From contig JAFGGL010000036.1 of the NCBI GenBank assembly GCA_016930575.1, positions 33,516 to 97,515 of the forward strand: a stretch of 64,000 nucleotides of DNA, in the 5' to 3' direction. This document shows, piece after piece, positions 34,747-44,627 of the stretch. Each line of letters begins with the position of its first letter. Within the stretch, counting starts at the first letter, position 1. The notes under the pieces are model-generated. The model saw only the letters and a list, made by a program, of their open reading frames with translations. It did no database searches and was not told the origin of the DNA. This DNA comes from Clostridiales bacterium (GTDB lineage Bacteria; Bacillota; Clostridia; Christensenellales; Aristaeellaceae). Both the position numbers and the translations under genes were made by a program.

Positions 34747-37030
34747 AATGCCGGTCAACACCCTCGCAAAACTCTCCATCGGAAAGTTTTTCGACAATCT
34801 TTGTAAGGCTCTGCAAACGAAAACCGCAAAATGCTTCTATATCCTTCTTGCGGCTTCTGTTTTGCTGATCGTTTTGTTTTTCGTCGCCATCACGCCCGAA
34901 CGCTACCACCTGCAGGTGGGCGACATCGCCTATAAAACCATCACGGCTTCCAAGGACGTTGTGGACGAAACCGCTACCGCAAGACAGCGGGAAGAGGCCG
35001 CACGCCTCGTGGAGCCGATCTACCTGCACAAGGAGGGCGTGGCTGCGGAGGTGCTGCAGACCCTGACCTCCGTTCTGACACAGGTCAACGCCGTGCAGCA
35101 ATACGGTAAAAGCACGCTGGAGCAATACGCGCCCGGCGACGCGAAGGCACAGCGTGCGTATGTGTTCAATACAGCGGAGCTGGAATACGCCGCTTCGCTC
35201 GCGCCTTCGCTCAGTCTTGCCTCGTATCAGTTGGATACGCTGCTGCGCGCGTCGGACGACGATATACAAAACATGAACCTGAACATCACCGCCGCGGTGG
35301 AAAACACCATGAGTTCCACCGTGCGCGAGGGGTATGTGAACGAGGCCATCGACTACCTGCAGCAGATCATCGGCTACAAAACCGGAATCGACCTGCTGCA
35401 AAACGTCGTTACGCCGATTTTGCGCAAGGTCATCCAGCCCAATATGATCATTGACACCGAAGCGACCGAAGCGCTGCGGCAGGAAGCGCGCGACGCGGTG
35501 GAACCCGTCGTGTACAAGCAGGGGCAAAACATCATCGTCGCCCGGGAGCGCGTGACCGCCAACCAGCTGGAAATGCTGCGCAGCCTGGGATTATTGGATG
35601 ACGAGAACATCGATATGATCTCCTATCTCGGCGGCGGGCTGATCGTGCTGCTGGCGATGGCTGTGCTCACGATCATCCTGTGGCTGTTCGGCAGGGGCAA
35701 TTTCGTCGACCCGATGAAGCTGACGATACTCCTGATCGTGCTGTGCATTTCCTTTACCGCGTGCATCGGCGGGAAACTGATCCATATTGCCGCGCCGCCC
35801 ATCCTGCTGGGCGCGATGGCGGTCACCAGCCTGCTTGGCATGGCGTACGGCTTTGCCGCCAACATTTCTTTGGCGATACTCGTCAGTTCCCTGATCCTCG
35901 GCGGGGATTCGACTTTCGGCACCGAGATGGTCAACCTGATTCTGCCGGCATTGATCAGCGGGTTCGTCGTGATCATGATGATCAGGCGCAGGCCCAACAG
36001 GCAGCAGATCCTCATCGCCGGCGTCGTTGCCGCCGTGATCAATATGCTGATCATCCTGTCCGTCAGCTTTATGACGAACACATCGATCGCGGACGGATTC
36101 ACCAACGCCCTGTGGTCGGCGGCGGGCGCGGTGGTCGCGTCGCTCTTATGCGTAGGATTGGATCTGGTCTTTGAGACCACGTTCCGGCTTGCCACGCCCG
36201 GGAAACTGCTGGAGCTTTCCAACCCGAACCATCCGCTGCTTCGCCGGCTTTTGCTGGAAGCGCCGGGAACCTATCACCATTCCATCATCGTGGCCAACCT
36301 GGCCGAAAGCGCAGCCGAGGCCATCGGCGCCAATCCGCTGCTGGCGCGCGTCGGCGCGTATTTCCACGATATCGGCAAGATGAAGCGGCCGATCTACTTC
36401 AAGGAAAACCAATTCGGCGAGGACCCGCACCAGATGACCAACCCCTTCGTATCCGCCGCCATCCTGATCGCACATACGACAGATGGCCTGGCGCTTGCGC
36501 AGAGCTACCGGCTGCCGCTGGAGATACAGGATATCATCGTCGAGCATCACGGGGATACGCCTGTGATCTACTTCTACCAGAAGGCTATGGAGGAATCCGA
36601 CGACCAACTGGTGGACATCGACGATTTTCGCTACGACGGCCGCCGTCCGCATACCAAGGAAAGCGCGATCATCATGCTGGCGGACACGGTGGAAGCCGCT
36701 GTGCGCTCCATGCCGGACCCGACGCCCAAAACCATCCGCGCGAATATCGAGAAGCTCGTTTCGAATAAGATTCAGGACGGCCAGCTGAGCCAGGCGCCGA
36801 TCACGCTGTCGGATATCGATAAGATATCCGAAGCCTTTGCCACGGTATTAAACGGCGTGTTCCACGAGCGGATCGAATACCCGGAGCCTCCCGCGAAGCG
36901 GGAAAAACCCAAAACGGCCTACAATCCCGCCTCGGCTTCCGCGCCCGCTCCGGCAGTCAAGAAACCAAAACCCGCGGCAGAGAAGAAGTCCGACGCGGCT
37001 TTAAACCCGGAGGAGCCGAATAAGCCATGA
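34736..37030 (+). CDS. 7TMR-HD family phosphohydrolase (PgpH-like cyclic-di-AMP phosphodiesterase)
   Basis: 7TM-HDED extracellular region, multiple TMs, HD domain APGTYHHSIIVANLAESAAEAIGANPLLARVGAYFHDIGKMKRP. Confidence 0.94.
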   Translation: MAPKMPVNTLAKLSIGKFFDNLCKALQTKTAKCFYILLAASVLLIVLFFVAITPERYHLQVGDIAYKTITASKDVVDETATARQREEAARLVEPIYLHKEGVAAEVLQTLTSVLTQVNAVQQYGKSTLEQYAPGDAKAQRAYVFNTAELEYAASLAPSLSLASYQLDTLLRASDDDIQNMNLNITAAVENTMSSTVREGYVNEAIDYLQQIIGYKTGIDLLQNVVTPILRKVIQPNMIIDTEATEALRQEARDAVEPVVYKQGQNIIVARERVTANQLEMLRSLGLLDDENIDMISYLGGGLIVLLAMAVLTIILWLFGRGNFVDPMKLTILLIVLCISFTACIGGKLIHIAAPPILLGAMAVTSLLGMAYGFAANISLAILVSSLILGGDSTFGTEMVNLILPALISGFVVIMMIRRRPNRQQILIAGVVAAVINMLIILSVSFMTNTSIADGFTNALWSAAGAVVASLLCVGLDLVFETTFRLATPGKLLELSNPNHPLLRRLLLEAPGTYHHSIIVANLAESAAEAIGANPLLARVGAYFHDIGKMKRPIYFKENQFGEDPHQMTNPFVSAAILIAHTTDGLALAQSYRLPLEIQDIIVEHHGDTPVIYFYQKAMEESDDQLVDIDDFRYDGRRPHTKESAIIMLADTVEAAVRSMPDPTPKTIRANIEKLVSNKIQDGQLSQAPITLSDIDKISEAFATVLNGVFHERIEYPEPPAKREKPKTAYNPASASAPAPAVKKPKPAAEKKSDAALNPEEPNKP

Positions 37031-37917
37031 AATTGATATGGGTTGAAGGCGCAAATATGTTTAAGGCCCCTACAGCCGAGGTCGCGGATTGCTGCGCAGC
37101 CGTGGAAAGCCTGACCCTCCCCTGCGGCGTGTATCTCACGCTGGTAAACGACGAACATATGCGTCAGATCAACAAAATCCACCGCGGCATCGACGAATCC
37201 ACCGACGTCCTCTCCTTCCCCACCGTCAACTATCCGCAGGGCGTGACCGCGTCCGGCGCGGCAGAGTTAATCAAACAGGAATACTCCGACGACGAGAAGG
37301 TCTATATCCTCGGCGAGATCTTCATCTCGTACGAGCATGTCCGCTCGCAGGCTGAACTCTACCGGCATTCCACAAGCCGCGAGCTGTGTTTTCTGCTGGC
37401 GCACGGCATCTACCATTGTTTCGGCTACGATCATGAACAGCCCAATACGCAAACCCGGATGCGGAACATGGAAGAAAAAGCGCTGGAACTCGCGGGCATC
37501 CCGCGTGATGAAATGCCCCTCTGCGAGCCTACGGACGAAGAGCTGGTCGCGCTGGCGAAAGAAGCGATGTACAAATCGTATAGCCCGTACAGCCGTTTCA
37601 AGGTCGGCGCGTGCGTGCTGAGCGAAGGCGGGCGTGTGTTTACCGGAACCAATATCGAAAACGCTTCCTACGGGCTGACGATATGCGCCGAACGGTCCGC
37701 GATCTTCAAAGCAGTCGGCGAAGGCGTGAAGGATTTCAAGGCCATCGCCATCACCGCCGAAAACGCGCCGCCCTGGCCCTGCGGCGCCTGCCGCCAGGTG
37801 CTCAACGAGTTCGCACCCGATATCCGCGTGCTCATCGCCTGGGGCAAGGATCAAACCGACGAAGCCAAACTCTCCGCATTGCTCCCCCACGGCTTCGGAC
37901 CAAATGATTTGCCCTGA
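37027..37917 (+). CDS. Fusion protein: YbeY endoribonuclease plus cytidine deaminase
   Basis: One ORF carrying YbeY signature LLAHGIYHCFGYDHE and Cdd signatures NIENASYGLTICAERSAIFKAV and PCGACRQVLNEF. Confidence 0.95.
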   Translation: MKLIWVEGANMFKAPTAEVADCCAAVESLTLPCGVYLTLVNDEHMRQINKIHRGIDESTDVLSFPTVNYPQGVTASGAAELIKQEYSDDEKVYILGEIFISYEHVRSQAELYRHSTSRELCFLLAHGIYHCFGYDHEQPNTQTRMRNMEEKALELAGIPRDEMPLCEPTDEELVALAKEAMYKSYSPYSRFKVGACVLSEGGRVFTGTNIENASYGLTICAERSAIFKAVGEGVKDFKAIAITAENAPPWPCGACRQVLNEFAPDIRVLIAWGKDQTDEAKLSALLPHGFGPNDLP

Positions 37918-37928
37918 AAGGACGCCGG

Positions 37929-38828
37929 ATGGAGAATAGTAAAGCATTCCGTTCGGGCTTTATCGCGATCATCGGCCGCCCGAACGTTGGGAAAAGCACG
38001 CTGCTCAACGGCCTGCTCGGAGAAAAAATTGCCATCGTTTCAAGCAAGCCGCAGACGACGCGCAACCGCATCGTGGGCGTGATCACAGACGAACAGTATC
38101 AGGCCGTGTTTATGGATACCCCCGGCATCCATACGCCGCACAACCGCCTGGGCGAGTATATGATGCAGACTGTGCACGATTCGCTGCTGGGCATCGATGC
38201 GTTGGCGCTGGTGATAGACGCCGCCAGGGTACAGGAAGCTGACCGGAAGCTCGCTCAGGAAATGAGCGGGCGGGACGTATGTAAGATCCTCGTGCTCAAT
38301 AAAATCGACCTGCTGCCGAAGGCGAAGCTGCTGTCCGTCATCCAATCCTTCGCGGACGCCGGATACGACGAGATCGTCCCCGTCAGCGCGCTGATGGGCG
38401 ACGGCACCGAATTACTGAAAAAAGTGCTGGTCAAGGCGCTGCCGGATGGGCCGAAGTATTTCCCGGACGACGCGCTGACCGACCAGCCCGAACGCTTTAT
38501 CTGCGCGGAAATGATACGCGAAAAGGCACTCCACCTGCTGAAGGATGAAGTGCCGCACGGTATCGGTATCGAAGTCCTTCAGGTGGAGAAGGTCTCGGAC
38601 AGGCTGACCGAGATCCACGCGACCATCTACTGCGAACGCCCTTCGCACAAGGGCATCATCATCGGCAGGCGGGGCGGCATGCTCCGGCAGATCGGCGCCG
38701 ACGCCCGGCAGGATATCGAAGCGCTTTTGAACACCCACGTACATCTGCAGCTCTGGGTGAAAGTGAGTCCGGACTGGCGCAACCATCCCGGCGATTTGAA
38801 AACGCTCGGGTATACGGCGGAAGACTAA
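37929..38828 (+). CDS. era: GTPase Era
   Basis: GFIAIIGRPNVGKSTLLNGLLGEKIAIVSSKPQTTRNRI; DTPGIH; NKID; KH-domain GMLRQIGADARQDIEALLNTHVHLQLWVKV. Confidence 0.97.
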   Translation: MENSKAFRSGFIAIIGRPNVGKSTLLNGLLGEKIAIVSSKPQTTRNRIVGVITDEQYQAVFMDTPGIHTPHNRLGEYMMQTVHDSLLGIDALALVIDAARVQEADRKLAQEMSGRDVCKILVLNKIDLLPKAKLLSVIQSFADAGYDEIVPVSALMGDGTELLKKVLVKALPDGPKYFPDDALTDQPERFICAEMIREKALHLLKDEVPHGIGIEVLQVEKVSDRLTEIHATIYCERPSHKGIIIGRRGGMLRQIGADARQDIEALLNTHVHLQLWVKVSPDWRNHPGDLKTLGYTAED

Positions 38829-40540
38829 TCGCGCTTCTTTCTGTTCTGCGCCGCTTCCACCATATTCCGCGCGTGCAGCTTGCCGCTGCTCCCGCCCAAG
38901 TCCTGCGTACCCAGCAGGCTGGCCACCGCGTCCACGCGCTCTTCGTAATCTAGTTCCCGCAGCGTCGTAATCGTACGGTCTCCGGAAACCTGCTTTTCAA
39001 CCAAATACTGATGGTCCGCCATCGCCGCGATCTGCGGCAAGTGCGAGACGCAGATGACTTGATGATGTCGCGCGATATCATCCATTTTTTCGGCGACGAC
39101 GCCGGCTACCCGGCCGCTGATTCCCGTATCGATCTCATCAAAGATCATCGTGGGTATCAGGCGCTTGTCCGCGGCCGCCGCCTTCATCGCCAGCATGATG
39201 CGCGACATTTCGCCGCCGGAGGCGATGCGCTTGAGCGGCTTGAGCGGCTCGCCGAGGTTCGGGGAGATGTGAAAGCCGACGTGGTCGTCGCCCTCGGGCG
39301 AAGGCTGCTGCCTGCCGCTTGAATCGTGCGGGGTGAACACACAGGCAAAGCTGGTGCGCTCCATGCCGAGGTCGTTGAGTTGTCGCTCGATGATGGCCTG
39401 AAATTTCCCGGCGACCTGCTTGCGCGAGGTCGAAAGCTTTGACGCCGCGCCGCGGTATTCCGACAGCGACTGCTTATATTCCGCTTCCGCTTTTTTTAGC
39501 GTTTCATCCATCGATTGGATGGTTTTGAGTTCCTGGGACAGCTCTTCATAGTAATCGCACAGCGTGTCGGCCTCCATGCCGTAGCGCTTCTCCAGCCTCC
39601 GGTACACGTCCAGGCGCGCCAGCACCTGCTCGTATTTCTCCTCGTCGTAATCCTCTTCATCGACCAACGCTCGCACGTCCAACGCAGTCTCCTCGGCCTC
39701 GTAGAACGCGCTCTGCAGCCGCTCCGCAAGCGCCTTGAAGCGATCGTCGTACTCGGCGATGCGCTGGCTTTCTTCCACGGCGCCGCGCAGCAGCGCGTTC
39801 ACGCCGAGGTTCGTGCCTTCGCTTGCCGTCATGTTCTGATATACGGCCTTCAGCGCGTTGGCGATCTTTTCGTGATCCGCAAAACGCATGCGCAGGTTCG
39901 TCAGCTTTTCTTTCTCACCGGCGACTGGCTTGGCTTCCTTCAGATCCTTGACGCGGGATTCCAGAAATTCCTGCCGCTGCGCGCGCTGCGCGTTTTCCCT
40001 GCGTATCGCGTTGAATTTCGCGCCCGCCTCATGCCACGCTTCGTATTGATCGTTTACATCTTTTAGAAGGATTTGATGCGTTTCGTCCCCGAACGCATCC
40101 AGGTAGGCAAGGTGATGGTGCTCGTCTAATAAGCTCTGGTGCTCGTGCTGGCCGTGGATGTCCACCAGGATCTCGGTCACCTGCCGCAGAAAATTGAGCT
40201 GCACGATCACGCCGCAGACGCGGCACACGTTGCGGTCGGACATGCTGATCTCCCGGAAAACGGACATCATTCCGCCGTCCGCTTCCAGTGATTCGGTTTT
40301 CAACAAATCTTTAATCTGCCGGTTATCGGAAATATCGAATATCGCTTCAACGGTCGCCTTTTCGCAGCCGGTGCGTATCAAATTCCTGTCCGCCCGCTCC
40401 CCAAGCACCAGGTTGATCGAATCCACAACGATGGATTTACCGGCGCCGGTCTCGCCCGTGAGCACATGCAGACCGTCGAAAAACTGCACGTTCAGTTCCT
40501 CAATCAGCGCGATGTTCCGTACGGTCATGGATTTGAGCAT
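38825..40540 (-). CDS. recN: DNA repair protein RecN
   Basis: MLKSMTVRNIALIEELNVQFFDGLHVLTGETGAGKSIVVDSINLVLGERAD; SGGEMSRIMLAMKA; DEIDTGISGRVAGVVAEKM. Confidence 0.96.
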   Translation of the reverse strand: MLKSMTVRNIALIEELNVQFFDGLHVLTGETGAGKSIVVDSINLVLGERADRNLIRTGCEKATVEAIFDISDNRQIKDLLKTESLEADGGMMSVFREISMSDRNVCRVCGVIVQLNFLRQVTEILVDIHGQHEHQSLLDEHHHLAYLDAFGDETHQILLKDVNDQYEAWHEAGAKFNAIRRENAQRAQRQEFLESRVKDLKEAKPVAGEKEKLTNLRMRFADHEKIANALKAVYQNMTASEGTNLGVNALLRGAVEESQRIAEYDDRFKALAERLQSAFYEAEETALDVRALVDEEDYDEEKYEQVLARLDVYRRLEKRYGMEADTLCDYYEELSQELKTIQSMDETLKKAEAEYKQSLSEYRGAASKLSTSRKQVAGKFQAIIERQLNDLGMERTSFACVFTPHDSSGRQQPSPEGDDHVGFHISPNLGEPLKPLKRIASGGEMSRIMLAMKAAAADKRLIPTMIFDEIDTGISGRVAGVVAEKMDDIARHHQVICVSHLPQIAAMADHQYLVEKQVSGDRTITTLRELDYEERVDAVASLLGTQDLGGSSGKLHARNMVEAAQNRKKRD

Positions 40541-40567
40541 CGTTTTATACGTCCCTTTCCGCACGGA

Positions 40568-41017
40568 TCAGCGAAGCATTTCGTTGATTTTTGTTAAAAT
40601 CTCTTCTACGTCGTCGATGCTGCGTACGATCAGCAGCACCGTGTTATCGCCCGCGAGCGTGCCTATCACTTCCGACCAGCCCAGGCTATCCAGCATCTCG
40701 GCGGCCACGTTTGCGCTGCCCGAAAGCGTCCGGATCACGACCTGGTTGTACGCTGCCGATACCGAAAGCACCGATTCGCTGAAGATACGCCGGAAGCGCT
40801 CATCCAGCGTATGCTCGACGTTTTCCACCATCGTATAGCGGTATACGCCTTCGTTGGAGAGGGTTTTCAACAGCCGGAGTTCCTTGATGTCGCGCGAAAC
40901 CGTTGCCTGTGTGACGTTGAAATTCAGCTTCTTCAGCGCTTCGGCAAGTTCTTCCTGGGTGTTGATGTCCTGTTGTCGGATGATTTCGAGAATCGCTTTC
41001 TGCCTGGTTGCTTTCAT
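40568..41017 (-). CDS. argR: Arginine repressor ArgR
   Basis: MKATRQKAILEIIRQQDINTQEELAEALKKLNFNVTQATVSRDIKELRLLK; C-terminal GTLAGDNTVLLIV. Confidence 0.95.
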   Translation of the reverse strand: MKATRQKAILEIIRQQDINTQEELAEALKKLNFNVTQATVSRDIKELRLLKTLSNEGVYRYTMVENVEHTLDERFRRIFSESVLSVSAAYNQVVIRTLSGSANVAAEMLDSLGWSEVIGTLAGDNTVLLIVRSIDDVEEILTKINEMLR

Positions 41018-41033
41018 TCGATATACCTCCTGT

Positions 41034-41870
41034 TTAACAGCTCCACTCGGATAGTTTGTCCCGGATACGGTGAAAAAAGCTTTGGGTACCAAAGCTGAAT
41101 AACTTGACCGTTTTATCGGACTTCTGAATCAAAATCGATTCGCATCTGTTCAGTTTGCATACCATTTTACCGTCCACATCCAACTGCACCTGCTGCTCCT
41201 TCTCGCATTCCAGTTCAACGGTGATCGCCTGCGACGCGTCGGCGACCACGGGCCGGTGCTGCAGCGAGTGCGGGCAGATCGGCGACAGCAGGATGCAGTC
41301 CACTCCCGGGCATACGATCGGTCCGCCCGCGGACAGCGAATACCCCGTGGAGCCCGTCGGCGTGGAGACGATCAGTCCGTCCGCCTTGTACCTTGCGACA
41401 AGCTCATGCTCCACCGATGCCTTCACGGTGATCAGGCGTGCGTATCCGGCGCGGCTGATTACGACGTCGTTGAGTGCGGTTTTCAGCACTTCTCCTTTGC
41501 GGATGACGTCCAGAGTCATTCTGTTTTCTATCGAATACTCCCCTGTTTTCAGGCGTTCACATATGGTGGGAAGCTGATCCAGATTGACCTCGATAAGAAA
41601 CCCGATATGGCCGGTGTTTACACCAAGCAGCGGGATATCCCATTTCAGCGCGGTCTGCACGCCGGTCAATAACGTACCGTCCCCACCGACGGCGATCACG
41701 AATTCCGGCTTTGCGACAGGGTCGAATTTCGTCCTGTTCCCTATGGCGTTTTTTAGCCACGGCTCGGTGGAAACCGTCATCCCTTCCGCATGCAAAACCG
41801 ACACGATCTGCTCCGCGATCGCGATCTGATCCTCTCGGTTGGGACGCATCATCAGGTAGGCTTTACGCAT
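41034..41870 (-). CDS. nadK: NAD kinase
   Basis: VIAVGGDGTLLTGVQTAL, GVNTGHIGFLIEV, DGLIVSTPTGSTGYSLSAGGPIV. Confidence 0.96.
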   Translation of the reverse strand: MRKAYLMMRPNREDQIAIAEQIVSVLHAEGMTVSTEPWLKNAIGNRTKFDPVAKPEFVIAVGGDGTLLTGVQTALKWDIPLLGVNTGHIGFLIEVNLDQLPTICERLKTGEYSIENRMTLDVIRKGEVLKTALNDVVISRAGYARLITVKASVEHELVARYKADGLIVSTPTGSTGYSLSAGGPIVCPGVDCILLSPICPHSLQHRPVVADASQAITVELECEKEQQVQLDVDGKMVCKLNRCESILIQKSDKTVKLFSFGTQSFFHRIRDKLSEWSC

Positions 41871-41903
41871 ATCCGGATCTCCTGTTTCGTATTCATTATG
41901 TAT

Positions 41904-41932
41904 ATTATATTGTGAATATTCATTCAATGCAA
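41904..41932 (-). promoter_or_regulatory. nadK-argR promoter with ARG-box-like operator in the spacer
   Basis: On the minus strand: TTGCAT (41932-41927), 17-nt spacer TGAATGAATATTCACAA, TATAAT (41909-41904); spacer contains TGAAT-N4-ATTCA. Confidence 0.6.
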
Positions 41933-42744
41933 GACAAACTATTCTGTGACACGGCGACGATACGCTCAATATCCCCGTCCGTTACCTGCTGCGAACCCTG
42001 TGCGGACGGCTGTAAAAGCGCCAGGTATTCGATATTGCCGGCGGGCCCCTTGACAGGCGAGAAATCAAGCATTGTCATGGGATATCCGATCTCTTCGGCG
42101 AAATCGCGGACGTCTTGAATCACGGATATATGGATGGCGGAATCGCGCACCACGCCGCGCTTGCCCACCTTCCCCCGTCCTGCTTCAAACTGCGGTTTGA
42201 CAAGTATGCAGAATATACCTTTTCCGCCCATCAGTTTCGCCGCCGCGTGGAGGATGAGCTTCACGGAGATAAAGGATACGTCCATCACCGTGATATCCGG
42301 CACGGCACCGCCGATCATCTCCGCAGTCAGGTAACGGGCGTTGGTACGCTCCAGTACCGTTACGCGGCTGTCCTGCCGTATCTTCAGATCCAGCTGTCCG
42401 TATCCGACGTCCACGGCGATCACATGCTTCGCGCCGCGCTGTAAAAGCACGTCCGTAAAGCCGCCGGTCGCCGCGCCGATATCCAGCGCCGTCATGCCGG
42501 AAACGTCCAGTCGGAAGCTTTTCAGCGCTTTTTCCAGCTTCAGCCCGCCGCGGCCTACGTAGGGATACGGTTTCAAGTCCCGGACGACGATCTCGTCGTC
42601 ATCCGCAACCTTTTCGGAAGATTTCAATACCTTCCGCTCCCGGATATACACCGCGCCGCTCATGATCAGCGCCTGTGCCTTTTCCCTGCTTGCCGCAAGA
42701 CCGCGCCGTACCATTGCGGCGTCCACGCGGTGTTTTTCAGCCAT
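41920..42744 (-). CDS. tlyA: TlyA family rRNA (cytidine-2'-O)-methyltransferase
   Basis: S4 domain, YPYVGRGGLKLEKALKSFRLDVSGMTALDIGAATGGFTDVLLQRGAKHVIAVDVGYGQL. Confidence 0.95.
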   Translation of the reverse strand: MAEKHRVDAAMVRRGLAASREKAQALIMSGAVYIRERKVLKSSEKVADDDEIVVRDLKPYPYVGRGGLKLEKALKSFRLDVSGMTALDIGAATGGFTDVLLQRGAKHVIAVDVGYGQLDLKIRQDSRVTVLERTNARYLTAEMIGGAVPDITVMDVSFISVKLILHAAAKLMGGKGIFCILVKPQFEAGRGKVGKRGVVRDSAIHISVIQDVRDFAEEIGYPMTMLDFSPVKGPAGNIEYLALLQPSAQGSQQVTDGDIERIVAVSQNSLSCIE

Positions 42745-44614
42745 CGTTCTTACCGCTTTGTTTGAGCGCTTCCATGATGACGCCGACGACTGTATCCGTA
42801 TCCAGGCCGGTTTCCTTCATCAATGCTTCATGGTCGCCATGCGGCACAAACATGGATGGAACAGCAATCGGATGGATGAACATGCCGCCGCCGTGTGTTA
42901 CGTCGTATTCCAGCACCGCGCTGCCAAACCCGCCGTCCAGCACGTGTTCCTCCAACGTGAATACGGGTTTCTCCGCCTTGGCGAGGCGCGACAGGCATTT
43001 CGTATCCAGTGGCTTGACGGTGGACGCGTTGATCACTTCCATCACAATCCCATCGCTTTGCAGGCGCCGCGCGGCATCCATCGCCGTACCCGTCATGCTG
43101 CCGACCGCGAGGATCACGCCGCGGTCTCCCTGCATCAGTGTTTTCCACTTTCCAAAGACGAAAGGCGTCGCCGGTTCGCTGGAATCAAAGACGACCGCTT
43201 TCTTGGGATAGCGTATGGCGCAGGGACCGTCGAATGATACGCTTGCCCGAATCATTTCCGTCAGTTCGCGTGAATCCGCGGGCGCCAGGATACGTATATT
43301 GGGGATATGCCTCAGATAGGCGATATCGAACAAACCCTGATGCGTTTCGCCGTCGCCGTTGGCAAAACCCGCGCGGTCCAGCATGAAAACGACGGGTAGG
43401 TTTTGGATGCATACGTCGTGCATCACCTGATCGTACCCGCGCTGCAGGAACGTGGAATACACGAAGAAATACGGGCGCATGCCTCCCTTTGCCAATCCCG
43501 CGCACATGGTGACGGCGTGCTCCTCCGCGATCCCGACGTCGAAAAACCGCTCTGGGTATTTCTCCTCAAATATCTCCGTCGCCGTCCCGAGTGTCATGGC
43601 GGCGGTCACCACCGCGATGCGGCTGTCCGTTGCCGCCATTCCGGTCAATACCTCCGCCGCGATGCTTCCGTTGGTTTTCTTCGTGTTTTTCTGGGTAAGT
43701 CCGTTTTCGATAAAAAACGGCGGCGTGCCGTGGAACACGTCGGGTTTCTCCTCCGCGTTCTGGTAGCCGTGTCCCTTAACGGTGTTCAGATGGATCGCCA
43801 CCGGCATCTCCATCCGCTGCGCCCTGCGGAATACCCGTTCCATCGCCTGGATATCATGCCCGTCTATCGGTCCCAGGTAGGCAAAGCCGAGTGCCGAAAA
43901 GAAACTCTCGTCCACAAACAGCGTACGGACCGCTCTTTTCAGCGTGTACAGCACGCGCGCCGCCGGTGCGCCGATCCACGGGATGCGCAGCAAGCCGCGC
44001 TGCACTTTACGTTTGGCCGAATACCATCCCCAGCTCGCCCTGAGATTGGCCAGATGCTTGCTCAACGCGCCGACGTTTTTGGTGATAGACATTTCGTTGT
44101 CGTTGAGAATGACGATCAGCTTGGTCTTCGTATTCCCGCAGTCGTTGAGCGCTTCGTAACACATGCCGCCCGTCAGCGCGCCGTCTCCGACGACTACGAC
44201 CACGTGATGGGTCTCCCCCCGCAGGTCCCTGGCGCGCGCAAGCCCAAGCGCCGCCGATATCCCCGTGCTTGCGTGGCCCGTTTCAAAACAGTCGTGCTCG
44301 CTTTCGGAGCATTTCGGAAACCCGGAAAGTCCGCCGAACTTACGGAGCGTGTTGAATCTATCGTATCGCCCTGTCAGAAGCTTATGGGCGTAGGACTGAT
44401 GCCCGACGTCGAAGACGATCTTGTCCCTGGGCGAGTGAAACGCGCGGTGCAGCGCGATGGTCATCTCCACCGCGCCGAGGTTGGATGAAAGATGCCCGCC
44501 GTTTTGCGAAACGGTATGGATGATGGTCTCCCGTATCTCTCCGGCCAGCCGCTCGCATTCCTCTGCGGACAGATCGATGATGTCTGTCGGGTTTTTGATA
44601 TCGCTAAGCTCCAA
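42737..44614 (-). CDS. dxs: 1-deoxy-D-xylulose-5-phosphate synthase
   Basis: Probable TTG start (M)ELSDIKNPTDI after AAAGGAGAC; GHQSYAHKLLTGR, VVGDGALTGGMCYEALN, YSTFLQRGYDQVMHDVCIQNLPVVFMLDRAGF. Confidence 0.95.
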   Translation of the reverse strand: MELSDIKNPTDIIDLSAEECERLAGEIRETIIHTVSQNGGHLSSNLGAVEMTIALHRAFHSPRDKIVFDVGHQSYAHKLLTGRYDRFNTLRKFGGLSGFPKCSESEHDCFETGHASTGISAALGLARARDLRGETHHVVVVVGDGALTGGMCYEALNDCGNTKTKLIVILNDNEMSITKNVGALSKHLANLRASWGWYSAKRKVQRGLLRIPWIGAPAARVLYTLKRAVRTLFVDESFFSALGFAYLGPIDGHDIQAMERVFRRAQRMEMPVAIHLNTVKGHGYQNAEEKPDVFHGTPPFFIENGLTQKNTKKTNGSIAAEVLTGMAATDSRIAVVTAAMTLGTATEIFEEKYPERFFDVGIAEEHAVTMCAGLAKGGMRPYFFVYSTFLQRGYDQVMHDVCIQNLPVVFMLDRAGFANGDGETHQGLFDIAYLRHIPNIRILAPADSRELTEMIRASVSFDGPCAIRYPKKAVVFDSSEPATPFVFGKWKTLMQGDRGVILAVGSMTGTAMDAARRLQSDGIVMEVINASTVKPLDTKCLSRLAKAEKPVFTLEEHVLDGGFGSAVLEYDVTHGGGMFIHPIAVPSMFVPHGDHEALMKETGLDTDTVVGVIMEALKQSGKNDG

Positions 44615-44627
44615 ATGCCTGTCTCCT

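Noticed and set aside
43403-44488. 361-aa plus-strand ORF opposite dxs
   Set aside because: Antisense shadow of dxs
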